A stretch of 17,202 nucleotides of DNA from Deltaproteobacteria bacterium (GCA_023381945.1 JAMCQY010000336.1:1-17202); one strand, 5' to 3'; counted from the first letter of the stretch, positions 1-7,294 are shown. Numbers and translations are program-made. The notes: a model not told the origin generated them from the letters alone.

Positions 1-152
1 GCAAAGACCATGGCCCGGAAAATTTGGCCATCTTGCGCCACCTGGCGACCAACATGCTTAAACGGGAAAACTCCCTAAAGGGGGGCATTCAAACCAAACG
101 CCTCAAGGCCGCCTGGGACCATGCTTACCTGCTCAAAGTTCTTACAACGTAA
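1..152 (+). CDS. ISAs1-family transposase, C-terminal fragment (5' end outside window)
   Basis: The open frame begins before the window and ends at TAA 150-152; the first whole codon is at 3. The 49 visible residues contain GPENLAILRHLATNMLKRE, then a KGGIQTKRLKAAWD stretch and a YLLKVL end. This is the characteristic C-terminus of ISAs1-family DDE transposases, also called H-repeat-associated proteins, which move the element by cut-and-paste or copy events at its terminal repeats. Catalytic residues lie upstream of the window, so it cannot be told whether the full gene is intact. Nothing downstream appears co-transcribed with it. Confidence 0.85.
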   Translation, partial: KDHGPENLAILRHLATNMLKRENSLKGGIQTKRLKAAWDHAYLLKVLTT

Positions 153-153
153 T

Positions 154-173
154 TTTTACATGCGATTGCCCTG
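154..173. repeat. Probable right terminal inverted repeat of the ISAs1-family element
   Basis: The 20 bp directly after the transposase stop end in TGCGATTGCCCTG, a form familiar from ISAs1-family ends. The matching left repeat is outside the window, so this rests on resemblance and position only. Confidence 0.5.
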
Positions 174-221
174 GGGAGACGGCGGCGCGGCGTGCCTGGC
201 CTAGTTTCTGTCTTTGGCCTT

Positions 222-294
222 GGCTGCGCAGGCGTTTCGCCTGCGCAGCCTATGCTATGCTATGCGCACCGATCTGGCGGGCGAAACGCCCGCC
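222..294. repeat. Two adjacent REP-like GC-rich palindromes
   Basis: The first palindrome has perfect 13-bp arms, 222-234 and 238-250 (GGCTGCGCAGGCG / CGCCTGCGCAGCC), around a TTT loop. The second has 8-bp arms, 276-283 and 287-294 (GGCGGGCG / CGCCCGCC), around AAA. Arms this long with three-base loops would form strong hairpins in DNA or RNA. They lie just beyond the insertion-sequence end in the 174-540 spacer, where I see no supported gene. Confidence 0.75.
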
Positions 295-360
295 CCACCA
301 AAAGTTTTCATGGATTTGAGAGAGCCAAGACTCTTAAGCGACTGTCAAAAAGTTTTAATT

Positions 361-382
361 GCACAGGCTGGAAAGCCTGTGC
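361..382. repeat. Dispersed short palindrome, copy 1
   Basis: GCACAGGCT (361-369) and AGCCTGTGC (374-382) form a 9-bp stem around GGAA. A second copy with the same core lies at 11201-11218, so this is a dispersed intergenic element of REP type and not a one-off terminator. Confidence 0.75.
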
Positions 383-474
383 CACTAATCCTTTCATGGT
401 TTGGGGGGAGCTAAAGGCTCATGAACGGCTGGTTGCAAAGATTTTCAAAGTTTTGAGAGTTCTCTGCCAATTTC

Positions 475-510
475 TGCAAGGAAAAATCTCCTGGCCGATT
501 TTTCCTTGCA
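475..510. promoter_or_regulatory. Perfect 14-bp hairpin just upstream of the aminopeptidase start
   Basis: The arms 475-488 (TGCAAGGAAAAATC) and 497-510 (GATTTTTCCTTGCA) are exact reverse complements around an 8-base loop. The structure ends 30 bp before the ATG at 541. It could be a leader hairpin, a terminator for transcription arriving from the insertion sequence, or a protein-binding palindrome; the sequence alone does not decide. Confidence 0.55.
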
Positions 511-540
511 ATTAAGCCGGGTTTTTCCCAGAATCCAGAC

Positions 541-1650
541 ATGACAACCTCCATAGTAAATAAGCGACTTGCCGCCTTGAGAGAGCTTTGCAGCCAGCGG
601 GAGATCGACGGCCTGCTGGTTACCGGCCCGGAAAACCGCCGCTATCTCAGCGGCTTCACCGCGGATGACCCCGATTGGGGCGCCCTCCTGATTACCCAGG
701 ACGCCATGGCGCTGCTCACCGATTTTCGTTACCAGCTTTGGGCTCAGCAGGAAGCCCCGGACTTTCAAATAGTCATCTATAAGGTGAACCTGGGGGAAAC
801 ACTGGCAGGGCTGCTTAAGGAACTGGGGGTGCAGCGGCTCGGGTTTGAAGCGGCCCACGTGACTTTCCGGGGCTATCAACGCCTGACTGAGACCGTCGGC
901 TCCAAAGGGGTTCAGGTGGAGTGGCAGCCCCTGGAAGGGGTGGTGGAAGAACTGCGGGAATCCAAGGCCCTGGAGGAATTGGCGGCCATGCGCCGGGCCC
1001 TGAAGGTGAGTGAGGAAGTGCTGCGCCAGGTCTACCGGGAGCTTACCCCAGGCAAGACGGAGCGCCAGGTAGCCTGGGAAATCGAGGCGGGCCTGCGGGA
1101 GGGCGGGTGCGAGTCCCTGGCCTTTCCCCCCATCGTGGCCGCCGGCGAAAACAGCGCCCGGCCGCATCACCAGCCGGGGGACCATATCATCGAGGCCGGG
1201 GAGCCCATTATTATCGACATGGGCGGCCGCTTGAACGGCTACTGCGCCGACATTACCCGTACCTATATCCTGGGGCCGGCGGATGAGCAGTTTCGCCAGA
1301 TTTACAGTCTGGTGCGTCAGGCCCAAGCCAGCGCCGAGGCGAAGCTCATGGCCGGGATGGACAGCCTGGACGCCGACGCCCTGGCGCGGGGGGTGATTGC
1401 GCAAGCAGGCTACGGCGAGGCCTTTGGCCACTCCCTGGGCCACGGGGTGGGCCTGGCGGTGCACGAAAATCCCGCCATGAGCCCCAACCCGGAACGCCGC
1501 ACGGTGCTCAAGGCTGGCAGCGTGGTCACCGTGGAGCCGGGGATTTACCTGGCCGGTTGGGGGGGAATAAGGCTGGAAGATATGGTTTTATTGAAAGAAG
1601 ACGGCGCCGAAGTGCTGAATAAATATGTGGACTTTTATGAGTGGGATTAG
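541..1650 (+). CDS. M24B-family aminopeptidase (Xaa-Pro type)
   Basis: This 369-residue protein is a cytoplasmic metallopeptidase expected to remove an N-terminal residue preceding proline. Residues 1-140 form the creatinase-type N-terminal domain (NRRYLSGF at 32-39). The rest is the pita-bread catalytic domain, with all five expected metal ligands: D226 (IIIDMGG), D237 (YCADITRTY), H301 (GHSLGHGVGL), E332 (VTVEPGIY) and E346 (IRLEDMV). The FPPIVAAGENSARPHH stretch (195-210) is also typical. Length matches the bacterial PepQ/YqhT-like group, which is shorter than E. coli PepP. No signal peptide is present. The ATG at 541 has no clear Shine-Dalgarno sequence but begins the domain at the usual point. 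It stands alone, preceded by the 475-510 hairpin. A dipeptidase (prolidase) specificity is the main alternative. Confidence 0.93.
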   Translation: MTTSIVNKRLAALRELCSQREIDGLLVTGPENRRYLSGFTADDPDWGALLITQDAMALLTDFRYQLWAQQEAPDFQIVIYKVNLGETLAGLLKELGVQRLGFEAAHVTFRGYQRLTETVGSKGVQVEWQPLEGVVEELRESKALEELAAMRRALKVSEEVLRQVYRELTPGKTERQVAWEIEAGLREGGCESLAFPPIVAAGENSARPHHQPGDHIIEAGEPIIIDMGGRLNGYCADITRTYILGPADEQFRQIYSLVRQAQASAEAKLMAGMDSLDADALARGVIAQAGYGEAFGHSLGHGVGLAVHENPAMSPNPERRTVLKAGSVVTVEPGIYLAGWGGIRLEDMVLLKEDGAEVLNKYVDFYEWD

Positions 1651-1734
1651 GCAGGGCGAAGGGGCCGTGGAGAAAAATCGGCTCGGTGATTTTATAGGGT
1701 TTGCCAAAAATTATTTCCGATTGTTGGATTTTTT

Positions 1735-1826
1735 AAATCCCCCTAAATCCCCCTTTTTCAAAGGGGGACTTTTAAAAGCAATTCCGTAAGTTCCCCCCAT
1801 TGGAAAAGGGGGGTAGGGGGGATTTT
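1735..1826. repeat. C-tract/G-tract imperfect inverted repeat
   Basis: The left arm, 1735-1758, has two CCCCC runs separated by TAAAT. The right arm, 1802-1826, mirrors it with two G-runs ending in GGATTTT. Further CCCCCTTTTTCAAAGGGGG symmetry lies inside, around 1750-1767. The arrangement resembles a dispersed intergenic foldback element of the kind found in many copies in some bacterial genomes. The rest of the 1651-2069 spacer holds no gene I can support; it also contains a small 7-bp stem (1986-1992 / 1999-2005). Confidence 0.65.
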
Positions 1827-2069
1827 GGTTTTTGACCATGCGCCATAAGGGAAAAAACTTTTGGCAGCTATAGGTTCCTCCCTACGGCCATTATTCAACG
1901 TGGCAAGGCTTGCAGCATGGTCTCGAAACGAGACTTTACCCCCTGTGACAGAGCCTGATCTGCCAGGGCCCCGCTGATACACCTTGATAGCCGTATCTGG
2001 CTATCTGCCTTTTCATACTTCTACCCATCGACTTCCCGCCCGCTTCGCGACCAGCGGAAGGGCACCGTT

Positions 2070-3788
2070 CTAATTACCGCCAAACCCGACCTTCACTTTA
2101 GGCGGATATTTCTTCAGCACTTCCAGGTAGCGGCTGGCCTCCGCCCCCAGCGGCACCATCATCGGAATATGCCGGATACCGCTGTTCACGTCTTCCTGGG
2201 GGTCGGTATAGAGGTTGACCATCAGCACGCCTCCGGTCTGGGTGACCACCGCGCCGCTGAACCCGGCCTGAAACCCCCGGGGGAAGATGGCTTTCTCCAA
2301 CTCCGCGGTGATGATGGCCTTGAACTCATCAATGCGGACCGCGGAAAGGAATTGGTTGAGGGTGTAAATCCGGCTGCGCCGGTTGGACTGGCCTTTGTCG
2401 GCCAGCAAAAAAGAGGCCTGGTCGATGCCGTCGACGTAACGGTCTTTCGGAAGGAATTTGTTCACCGCGGCCCCGGGGGCGCCGGCCAAAGAAGTGCAGG
2501 TGTTGAAAAGGTCGGCCAGGTCGAAAAGACCGTCGCTGCGGCGGGGCTTGATCATTCCTTTCCAATAGACGAAAGTCGGGACCCGGACCCCGCCCTCCCA
2601 GGAGGAGCCTTTGAAGCCCCGGAAGGGCGTACGGCCATGGGGCGGGACCTCTCCCTCGGGCCCGTTGTCCGAAGTGAAGAAGATGATGGTATTTTCCAGT
2701 TGGCCGGTCTCCTCCAGGGTCTTCACCAGCCGGCCTAAAATGTCATCCGCTTCGACGACGGCATCGCTGTAAACCGTACGGGCCGGGGATTTGCCGGCAA
2801 AAGCATTATTCGGATAATTGTCGAAATGGACCGCCCGGGTGGCGTGATAGAGGAACCAGGGCTGCTTGCTGTCGGCCATCTTGCGGATAAACTTCTCGCT
2901 GTAGTTGCACCAATCCTGATCGAGATTACCGATGGTGCTCAGATTGATCTCGTACACCTTTTCGGCGCCCTTCTTGCCCTTGACGCAGTGGACGTTGTTA
3001 TGATCGAACCCGAGTTTCTCCATCATTTTAAACCGGGCGGGGCTGAGGGCCACTTCCGGGTTGAAATAGATGTCCCGCCACTCGGTGTACATGTCGGACA
3101 CCCCGAGGAATCCGTAATAATCATCATAGCCGACGTTTTGGGGCAGGGAGCCTTCGTTTTCCCCTATATGCCACTTGCCCACCCCCTGGGTCACATAACC
3201 GAGCTTTTGGAGAATGGCCGGCATGGTGATGACGCCGTCCAACCCCCCGGGCTCGCCGTACATGGGCGGACGGAGCAATCCATGGTGCAGCGGGTTCTCC
3301 CCGGTGTGAATGGTTGCCCGCGTCGGGGTACAACTGGGGGTGGAGTAAGCCGAAGTCAGGACCAGCCCTCCGGAGGCCAGGCGATCAAGGTTGGGAGTGG
3401 GATTGCCCACCGCCTCGCCGCCGCCGTTGAAACCTGGATCCATCCAGCCCATATCGTCCGTAAGGAAAATCAGGATATTGGGCTTTTTGCCGAATCGTTT
3501 CTCCAGGGCGGCCAGCTTCTCCTGGGCTTGCTTGTCCTGATCGGGATGGACGATCACCGGCTCCATATTGTCGGCGACCTTGACCGGCTTGACCGTCATG
3601 TACTCATTGGGGTGCATGTAGCCCTTGGCCATGGTCTGCCCGGTAATCGCACCGCGGGTGATGTCTTCGGCTTTCCCGGTTGCGGCTTTCTCTGGGGAGG
3701 TCTGGGCGCCGACCGGAAGAGCCAGAAGGAGGGCTAGGGGTATGGCGAATAATGCGGTTATCCTTCTGATAGTTGAGCGGATGGCCAT
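2070..3788 (-). CDS. Exported Cys-type sulfatase (arylsulfatase family)
   Basis: This enzyme of the alkaline phosphatase/sulfatase superfamily hydrolyses sulfate esters, probably in the periplasm. I choose the ATG at 3788 over an upstream one at 3836 because TAGGAG sits 5-6 bases before it and the protein then begins with a clean signal peptide (IRR, hydrophobic core LFAIPLALLLALPVGA, cleavage near AQ), giving 572 residues. The metal-binding pair DD is at 111-112. The sulfatase signature CTPTR starts at C153, the cysteine that must be converted to formylglycine. The GKWHIG motif gives K205 and H207, TRAVHF gives H321, TSDNG gives D374 and N375, and FKGSSWEGGVRVP gives K393. The set is complete, so it should be active if a maturase is present; none is visible here. 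The substrate cannot be predicted. It is monocistronic as far as can be seen. Confidence 0.93.
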   Translation of the reverse strand: MAIRSTIRRITALFAIPLALLLALPVGAQTSPEKAATGKAEDITRGAITGQTMAKGYMHPNEYMTVKPVKVADNMEPVIVHPDQDKQAQEKLAALEKRFGKKPNILIFLTDDMGWMDPGFNGGGEAVGNPTPNLDRLASGGLVLTSAYSTPSCTPTRATIHTGENPLHHGLLRPPMYGEPGGLDGVITMPAILQKLGYVTQGVGKWHIGENEGSLPQNVGYDDYYGFLGVSDMYTEWRDIYFNPEVALSPARFKMMEKLGFDHNNVHCVKGKKGAEKVYEINLSTIGNLDQDWCNYSEKFIRKMADSKQPWFLYHATRAVHFDNYPNNAFAGKSPARTVYSDAVVEADDILGRLVKTLEETGQLENTIIFFTSDNGPEGEVPPHGRTPFRGFKGSSWEGGVRVPTFVYWKGMIKPRRSDGLFDLADLFNTCTSLAGAPGAAVNKFLPKDRYVDGIDQASFLLADKGQSNRRSRIYTLNQFLSAVRIDEFKAIITAELEKAIFPRGFQAGFSGAVVTQTGGVLMVNLYTDPQEDVNSGIRHIPMMVPLGAEASRYLEVLKKYPPKVKVGFGGN

Positions 3789-4344
3789 TTCATCTCCTAA
3801 GCAACTCCGCAGGGGCTTGAGATCGCCATCGGGCACTGAATTTGACTCTCACGCAGCCGCCGCGCCCTGGCTATTCCCTGCATTTCACGACTTATACCAC
3901 AAGAAACCGACGACAAACATCAAAATTTCCAAGGCTCTCGGTAAATTTGATCTCGAGCAACTGGGTATTTCCAAAGGAGTCGGGAAAGGAAAAGGTGGGG
4001 GACGATTGCTATCTTGCCAAGCTACACAGATTTGTCAAGGGAGGGCGCTGAAGGCCCTTCCTTTGAAATCCTCCCCCTAGACCATTTTGGGAATTGCCCC
4101 CAAAAGCAAATGGCCGACCCGGTTTTCGCGAATCGGCCACTCTCCTGCTTCGACAAAGTATGGCAGCAGGAACCACCTTTGCCGCTATTCCCTGCCCCGT
4201 CTTGACTGCCCTGCCGCTCCATATTTCAGACAAGACCTTGGAAAACAGCAGACAAAGAAGCAAGGAGTAGATTTAAGATAGATTGAAATTCGTCTCTGTC
4301 AAGGCATAGATGAAAAAAGTTCCATTAGATTCCGCAGTGATTCA
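3789..4344. other. Intergenic region without a supported gene
   Basis: These 556 bp separate the sulfatase start from the end of the repeat lipoprotein gene. Short open frames exist on both strands, but none has a recognisable domain, a good ribosome binding site or conserved-looking composition. A 7-bp stem (4111-4117 / 4133-4139, TGGCCGA/TCGGCCA) is the only symmetry I noted. The part near 3800-3900 presumably holds the sulfatase promoter. Confidence 0.5.
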
Positions 4345-5265
4345 TTACTGAGCGGGGCTGGGTTTCTGCCCCTCAGTTGCAGGTCCCCTCACGCGCCGGG
4401 GTTTTTGTCCTCCATGCGGGCTTGCTTGAGCAGGCCCGGGTTTTGGTCCAGGCGACGGGGCCATCCGGGCAGGACCTGGTCTTTGGCCTCCATGCGGGGC
4501 CGCCTGAGGTCCTTGGGGCGGGGTTACCTGGGCAGGGCCAGGCCTCTGTCCTATGTAGGGGGTTACTCTAGGTTGGCCTGGTCTTTGTCCCTCGATCGGT
4601 GCCATCCGAGGACCTGGTCTCTGTCCTCCATATGGGGTTACCCGAGCAGGTTCACCGGGCCTCGGTCCTTGGTGTGGCGTTACCTGACCAGGCCCCGGCC
4701 TTTGTCCTTGATAGTGGTTCATCCCGGTTGGGCCTGGTCTTTGTCCCTGATACGGGGCCATCCGGGCAGGACTGGGTCCTGAATGGGGTCTTTCCATCGT
4801 GCGGCCATGGAATCCGCTCTGCCAGCCTCCGCCCTGGCCCCCATGGTACTTATTATAAAAATTCTGGTCATAATGCTGACCAGGATGGTGACCGCGCCAA
4901 TAGGGATAATTCTTGGTAAAAGTCTGCCAGTATTGGGGATGCTGTTGATACCAGGTATTCCACTTCGGCTCATACCAGTTACCGGGCCTGACAATATATG
5001 TGGGAGGGTAAGCGTAATACGGGGCCCAGCCATATCGGGGGCCGTAATAATTATACAGCATGCCATTTTGAAACCAGTCGCCCTGGTAATAGACCCACGG
5101 TGTATTGGGTCCAACCCAAGGGGTCGCGTAAGAGGCCTGGGGTGCAGGGGCATAGTAATTGCCTCCATAACCCGGAGCGTAGGGCGCCTGCTGATATGGC
5201 GCCCCGCACCCAAACACGGTCAGAGCGCTTATCAACAAGATTGACGCCCAAGATAAAACGGTCAT
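4345..5265 (-). CDS. Proline-rich repeat lipoprotein
   Basis: The 306-residue protein begins with a short hydrophobic segment ending in VFGC, an acceptable lipobox, so it is probably lipidated at C20 and anchored in the envelope. The start ATG at 5265 follows a strong GGAGGG sequence. Residues 21-165 are extremely rich in Tyr, Trp, Pro, Gly and Gln (for example NWYEPKWNTWYQQHPQYWQ). From residue 169 to the end come eleven tandem copies of a roughly 13-residue unit with consensus [MV]TPYxGQRPGPAx, increasingly degenerate toward the C-terminus (GQKP variants). The tail is basic and predicted to be extended. I do not recognise a named family; YXWQ-rich N-termini occur in several uncharacterised proteobacterial lipoproteins. 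A cell-wall- or polyanion-binding spacer is plausible but unproven. Copy number probably varies between strains because the DNA is repetitive. Confidence 0.8.
   Translation of the reverse strand: MTVLSWASILLISALTVFGCGAPYQQAPYAPGYGGNYYAPAPQASYATPWVGPNTPWVYYQGDWFQNGMLYNYYGPRYGWAPYYAYPPTYIVRPGNWYEPKWNTWYQQHPQYWQTFTKNYPYWRGHHPGQHYDQNFYNKYHGGQGGGWQSGFHGRTMERPHSGPSPARMAPYQGQRPGPTGMNHYQGQRPGPGQVTPHQGPRPGEPARVTPYGGQRPGPRMAPIEGQRPGQPRVTPYIGQRPGPAQVTPPQGPQAAPHGGQRPGPARMAPSPGPKPGPAQASPHGGQKPRRVRGPATEGQKPSPAQ
4348..4761 (-). repeat. Eleven tandem coding repeats (about 39 bp period) in the lipoprotein gene
   Basis: The DNA encoding residues 169-306 repeats with a period of about 39 bp; one unit is short by several codons (VTPPQGPQ). 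The G/C-rich words around the GQRPGP codons recur almost unchanged, while third positions and linker residues vary, suggesting old duplications followed by divergence. Confidence 0.75.
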
Positions 5266-5484
5266 ATTCCCTCCACTGCTTAGTCATTAGGTTAGTTCCC
5301 GGTATCGGCATAGGATTAAAGCGACCTTTAAAACCTTTCCCGACCGACCTTGCGCCCTCTCTTCCTAATTGGTTAGATGGACCCTGGCGCCATATGTTAG
5401 GTCTTAACCTCGCAAATTCGAGAATCACGGAGGCAGCTGCTGACTGCCTCATCGACCTGGGGCCGGAAGGGGGCGGGGAGGGGG

Positions 5485-5548
5485 GCCGCCGGGTGGCCTC
5501 GGGCAGCCCCGCGGAGGCAGCCAGCCACCCGGACTCCCGCACGGCGGC
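5485..5548. other. GC-rich foldback in the lipoprotein/GNAT spacer
   Basis: Within the 5266-5633 spacer, 5489-5497 (CCGGGTGGC) pairs exactly with 5524-5532 (GCCACCCGG). An outer GCCG/CGGC (5485-5488 / 5545-5548) can stack on it across an asymmetric bulge. It lies on the 3' side of the GNAT gene and the 5' side of the lipoprotein gene, both on the minus strand. It lacks a U-tract, so a simple intrinsic terminator is unlikely. A structured leader or a repeat element is possible; I do not recognise a known riboswitch class. Confidence 0.4.
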
Positions 5549-5633
5549 TTTTCTACGGGAGCATCTATCAGGGAGTTGATTTAGACAGGCAGGCGAAGCG
5601 CATTGCCAAATATTAGTGGTGTTTCCCCTTCGC

Positions 5634-6176
5634 CTATCCCTTCTGGACGTCGCAAACCATCACCACCAGGTCGCTGTTCTTGCCCTGGGGGTCCTTGACC
5701 AGGTCCTCAAAGACCGCTTTTACCGAGAAGCCAGCCTTTTTAAAGGTCGCCAGGGCCATGGGGGACTGGAAGTGGATTTCGGCGATCAGCTTTTCCAGGC
5801 CGAATTCCCCGGCCAGTTCCACGATCTCGTTGACCAGCAGGGTGCCCAGGCCCTTGCCCCGGTAATCGTTGGCCACCACCACCCGGATATTGCCCAGGTG
5901 GCGCTTCCAGCCCACCTTACGCATATGCAGGGTGGCGTCGGCGACGATGCGGCCATCGGCCTCCGCCAGGAGGGGAAAGACCTTCTGATAGTCGATGTTG
6001 TGCACCCAATGGTCGATGACCGCCGGGTCCCTGACGTCGCTGCGCAGGAACAGGATATCCTTCTCATCCAGACCCCGGAAAAATTCCAGTAGCTTATCCC
6101 GGTCCTCTTTCACCATAGGGCGCAGAATCACCCGGCTGCCATCCTTTAATACTCCGGTCTTCTGATAAGGCGTCAT
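5634..6176 (-). CDS. GNAT-family N-acetyltransferase
   Basis: This 180-residue single-domain GNAT protein transfers an acetyl group from acetyl-CoA to an unknown amine. Residues 17-50 form the usual first strand and helix (VILRPMVKEDRDKLLEFF). The acetyl-CoA pyrophosphate loop is RGKGLGT at 106-112, following the strand GNIRVVVANDY. The C-terminal FKKAGF motif is typical of the last helix-strand. The ATG at 6176 follows GGGGGAG. The closest overall flavour is the GNAT domain found in Pat-type protein lysine acetyltransferases, but no nucleotide-binding or NDP-forming synthetase domain is attached, so the substrate remains open. A heptamer array begins about 20 bp upstream of the start. There is no membrane segment. 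Confidence 0.9.
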   Translation of the reverse strand: MTPYQKTGVLKDGSRVILRPMVKEDRDKLLEFFRGLDEKDILFLRSDVRDPAVIDHWVHNIDYQKVFPLLAEADGRIVADATLHMRKVGWKRHLGNIRVVVANDYRGKGLGTLLVNEIVELAGEFGLEKLIAEIHFQSPMALATFKKAGFSVKAVFEDLVKDPQGKNSDLVVMVCDVQKG

Positions 6177-6195
6177 CTCGCTCCCCCTTAAAAGG

Positions 6196-6220
6196 CAGTG
6201 GTCAGTAGCCAGTGGTCAGT
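6196..6220. repeat. Heptamer array B, copy 1
   Basis: CAGTGGT, CAGTAGC, CAGTGGT and a partial CAGT run in tandem directly upstream of the GNAT gene. A related array in opposite orientation lies at 6294-6321, leaving a roughly 70-bp AT-rich core between them. Confidence 0.7.
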
Positions 6221-6293
6221 TTCCCGTGAAGCCAAAGATAATAGATTTATACCGCAAGACAATGATAAAATGCAATAAATCCGCGAAGTTATT

Positions 6294-6321
6294 GCTGATT
6301 GCCAACTGCTAACTGCTTACC
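6294..6321. repeat. Heptamer array B, copy 2, inverted
   Basis: GCTGATT, GCCAACT, GCTAACT and GCTTACC repeat with a 7-bp period. Read on the minus strand this gives AGCAGTT-like words, so it faces copy 1 at 6196-6220. It lies about 30 bp beyond the stop of the metallophosphoesterase gene. Confidence 0.6.
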
Positions 6322-6351
6322 CTAATCCCTGACCCCGGGCCCCTAACCTGC

Positions 6352-7092
6352 TCACTTCCCATACGCCAGGCGTTCTGCCAGGTAGGGCGGCAGCCCGGCC
6401 CGGAGAATCCGGTGTTGGGCGGCGGCAACATCATAAGGCACCGATTTGAACTGGATTGAGAATGCCGCGTCGTCGAAGACGGCATAGGCCGCCTCGGGAC
6501 TACCGTCCCGGGGCTGCCCGACACTGCCGGGGTTAATGAGGTAGTGGCCGTCCGGGTTCAGGTCAATCTTGGGAGCGAGGTTCTGTAAGCCCACTTTGCC
6601 CCGGATGTCCCGGTACCAGAGGGCCCGGTGGTGAGTATGGCCGAAGAAGCAGACGCTGATACCCGAGGTCTTGCTCAGGTCGCGCAAGACCTGCTTGCCC
6701 TGAAAATGGTAGGCAATGTAAGTATCCGGGCTGGTCGGGGTGCCGTGGCAGGCCCAAAATCCCGGAGCTTTCAGGGTTAAGGGGAGCCTTTGGAGAAACT
6801 CCAGGTCGAAGCTCTGCACCTGCTCCCGGCACCATTTCAAAGCCTGGTAGGCGATGATGTTGAAGGCTTCCGCCCGTTCCGGTGAAAGCAGGGCCAGGTC
6901 GTGGTTGCCCGCCAGGTTGTGGATATCCGGCCGGCTCTTGAGCAAGGCCAGGCATTCCGCCGGATTGGCGTTATAGCCCACCAGGTCCCCCAGGTTGAGG
7001 ATAAAGTCCACTTCCTCATGGACAAGGCGTTCCAGGACGCTTTCCAGGGCCTCCAGATTGCTATGAATGTCGGAGATCAGGGCTATACGCAA
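6352..7092 (-). CDS. Calcineurin-like metallophosphoesterase
   Basis: This 246-residue cytoplasmic phosphoesterase belongs to the YfcE/ApaH-like (COG0639-type) group. The dinuclear metal ligands are all visible: D8 and H10 (SDIHSN), D36 (LGDLVGYN), N63 and H64 (AGNHD), H116 (ACHG), and H152 and H154 (FGHTHH). The NPGSVGQPRDG motif at 187-197 is typical of this group. The start is TTG at 7092, because the protein must begin with RIALISDIHSN and no ATG is available. There is no Shine-Dalgarno sequence. Instead a heptamer array (7094-7114) abuts the start codon, which may have displaced the original translation signals. The substrate is unknown; phosphodiesters or nucleotides are usual for the family. 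It is divergent from the RNB ribonuclease gene. Confidence 0.92.
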   Translation of the reverse strand: MRIALISDIHSNLEALESVLERLVHEEVDFILNLGDLVGYNANPAECLALLKSRPDIHNLAGNHDLALLSPERAEAFNIIAYQALKWCREQVQSFDLEFLQRLPLTLKAPGFWACHGTPTSPDTYIAYHFQGKQVLRDLSKTSGISVCFFGHTHHRALWYRDIRGKVGLQNLAPKIDLNPDGHYLINPGSVGQPRDGSPEAAYAVFDDAAFSIQFKSVPYDVAAAQHRILRAGLPPYLAERLAYGK

Positions 7093-7093
7093 G

Positions 7094-7114
7094 TTGCGAG
7101 TTTTGAGTTTCGAG
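7094..7114. repeat. Heptamer array A, copy 1
   Basis: TTGCGAG, TTTTGAG and TTTCGAG in tandem, one base from the TTG start of the metallophosphoesterase gene. It is the inverse complement of array A copy 2 at 7269-7294. Confidence 0.7.
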
Positions 7115-7268
7115 TATTTGGTTGCTATTCTGTACCGAGTTTATTTTATGAAAAAATGACAGTTTCAAACAGCTATTTCAAGGAAATGTTTGGGAGATTT
7201 TGATTAAATCCCAAAAGGGAAGCAATATTGCATGAATTAAATATCCCAACCCCATCCCAAAATCTAAA

Positions 7269-7294
7269 AACTTGAAACTTGAAACTCGAAACCC
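7269..7294. repeat. Heptamer array A, copy 2, inverted
   Basis: AACTTGA, AACTTGA, AACTCGA and the end word AACCC. With copy 1 it brackets an AT-rich stretch of about 155 bp that should hold the divergent promoters of the metallophosphoesterase and ribonuclease genes. Confidence 0.7.

Larger units (their letters stand above)
1..173 (+). mobile_element. ISAs1-family insertion sequence, 3' end only
   Basis: The window opens inside an insertion sequence. It holds the last 49 codons of an ISAs1/H-repeat-type transposase and about 20 bp of flank ending in TGCGATTGCCCTG (161-173), which resembles the terminal inverted repeats I associate with this family. The left end lies outside the window, so neither the partner repeat nor a target duplication can be verified. 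The right boundary at 173 is inferred from the terminal-repeat-like sequence only. Confidence 0.7.

Noticed and set aside
192..515. 107-codon open frame after the insertion sequence
   Set aside because: It runs through three palindromes and the 14-bp hairpin, has no ribosome binding site and resembles no family.
445..1464. 339-codon open frame on the minus strand
   Set aside because: It lies opposite the M24B aminopeptidase, whose five metal ligands are intact. The minus-strand translation is rich in His, Pro, Gly and Gln with no domain, as expected of an antisense frame in GC-rich DNA.
1758..1982. 74-codon minus-strand frame in the spacer before the sulfatase end
   Set aside because: It overlaps the C/G-tract inverted repeat and has no recognisable protein features.
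2826..3737. 303-codon open frame on the plus strand
   Set aside because: It is the antisense of the sulfatase gene, which has a complete motif set and signal peptide. No ribosome binding site or family resemblance is visible.
4719..5244. Long open frames on both strands within the repeat lipoprotein gene
   Set aside because: They are out-of-frame or antisense readings of the Pro/Tyr-rich gene. Low complexity explains the open frames.
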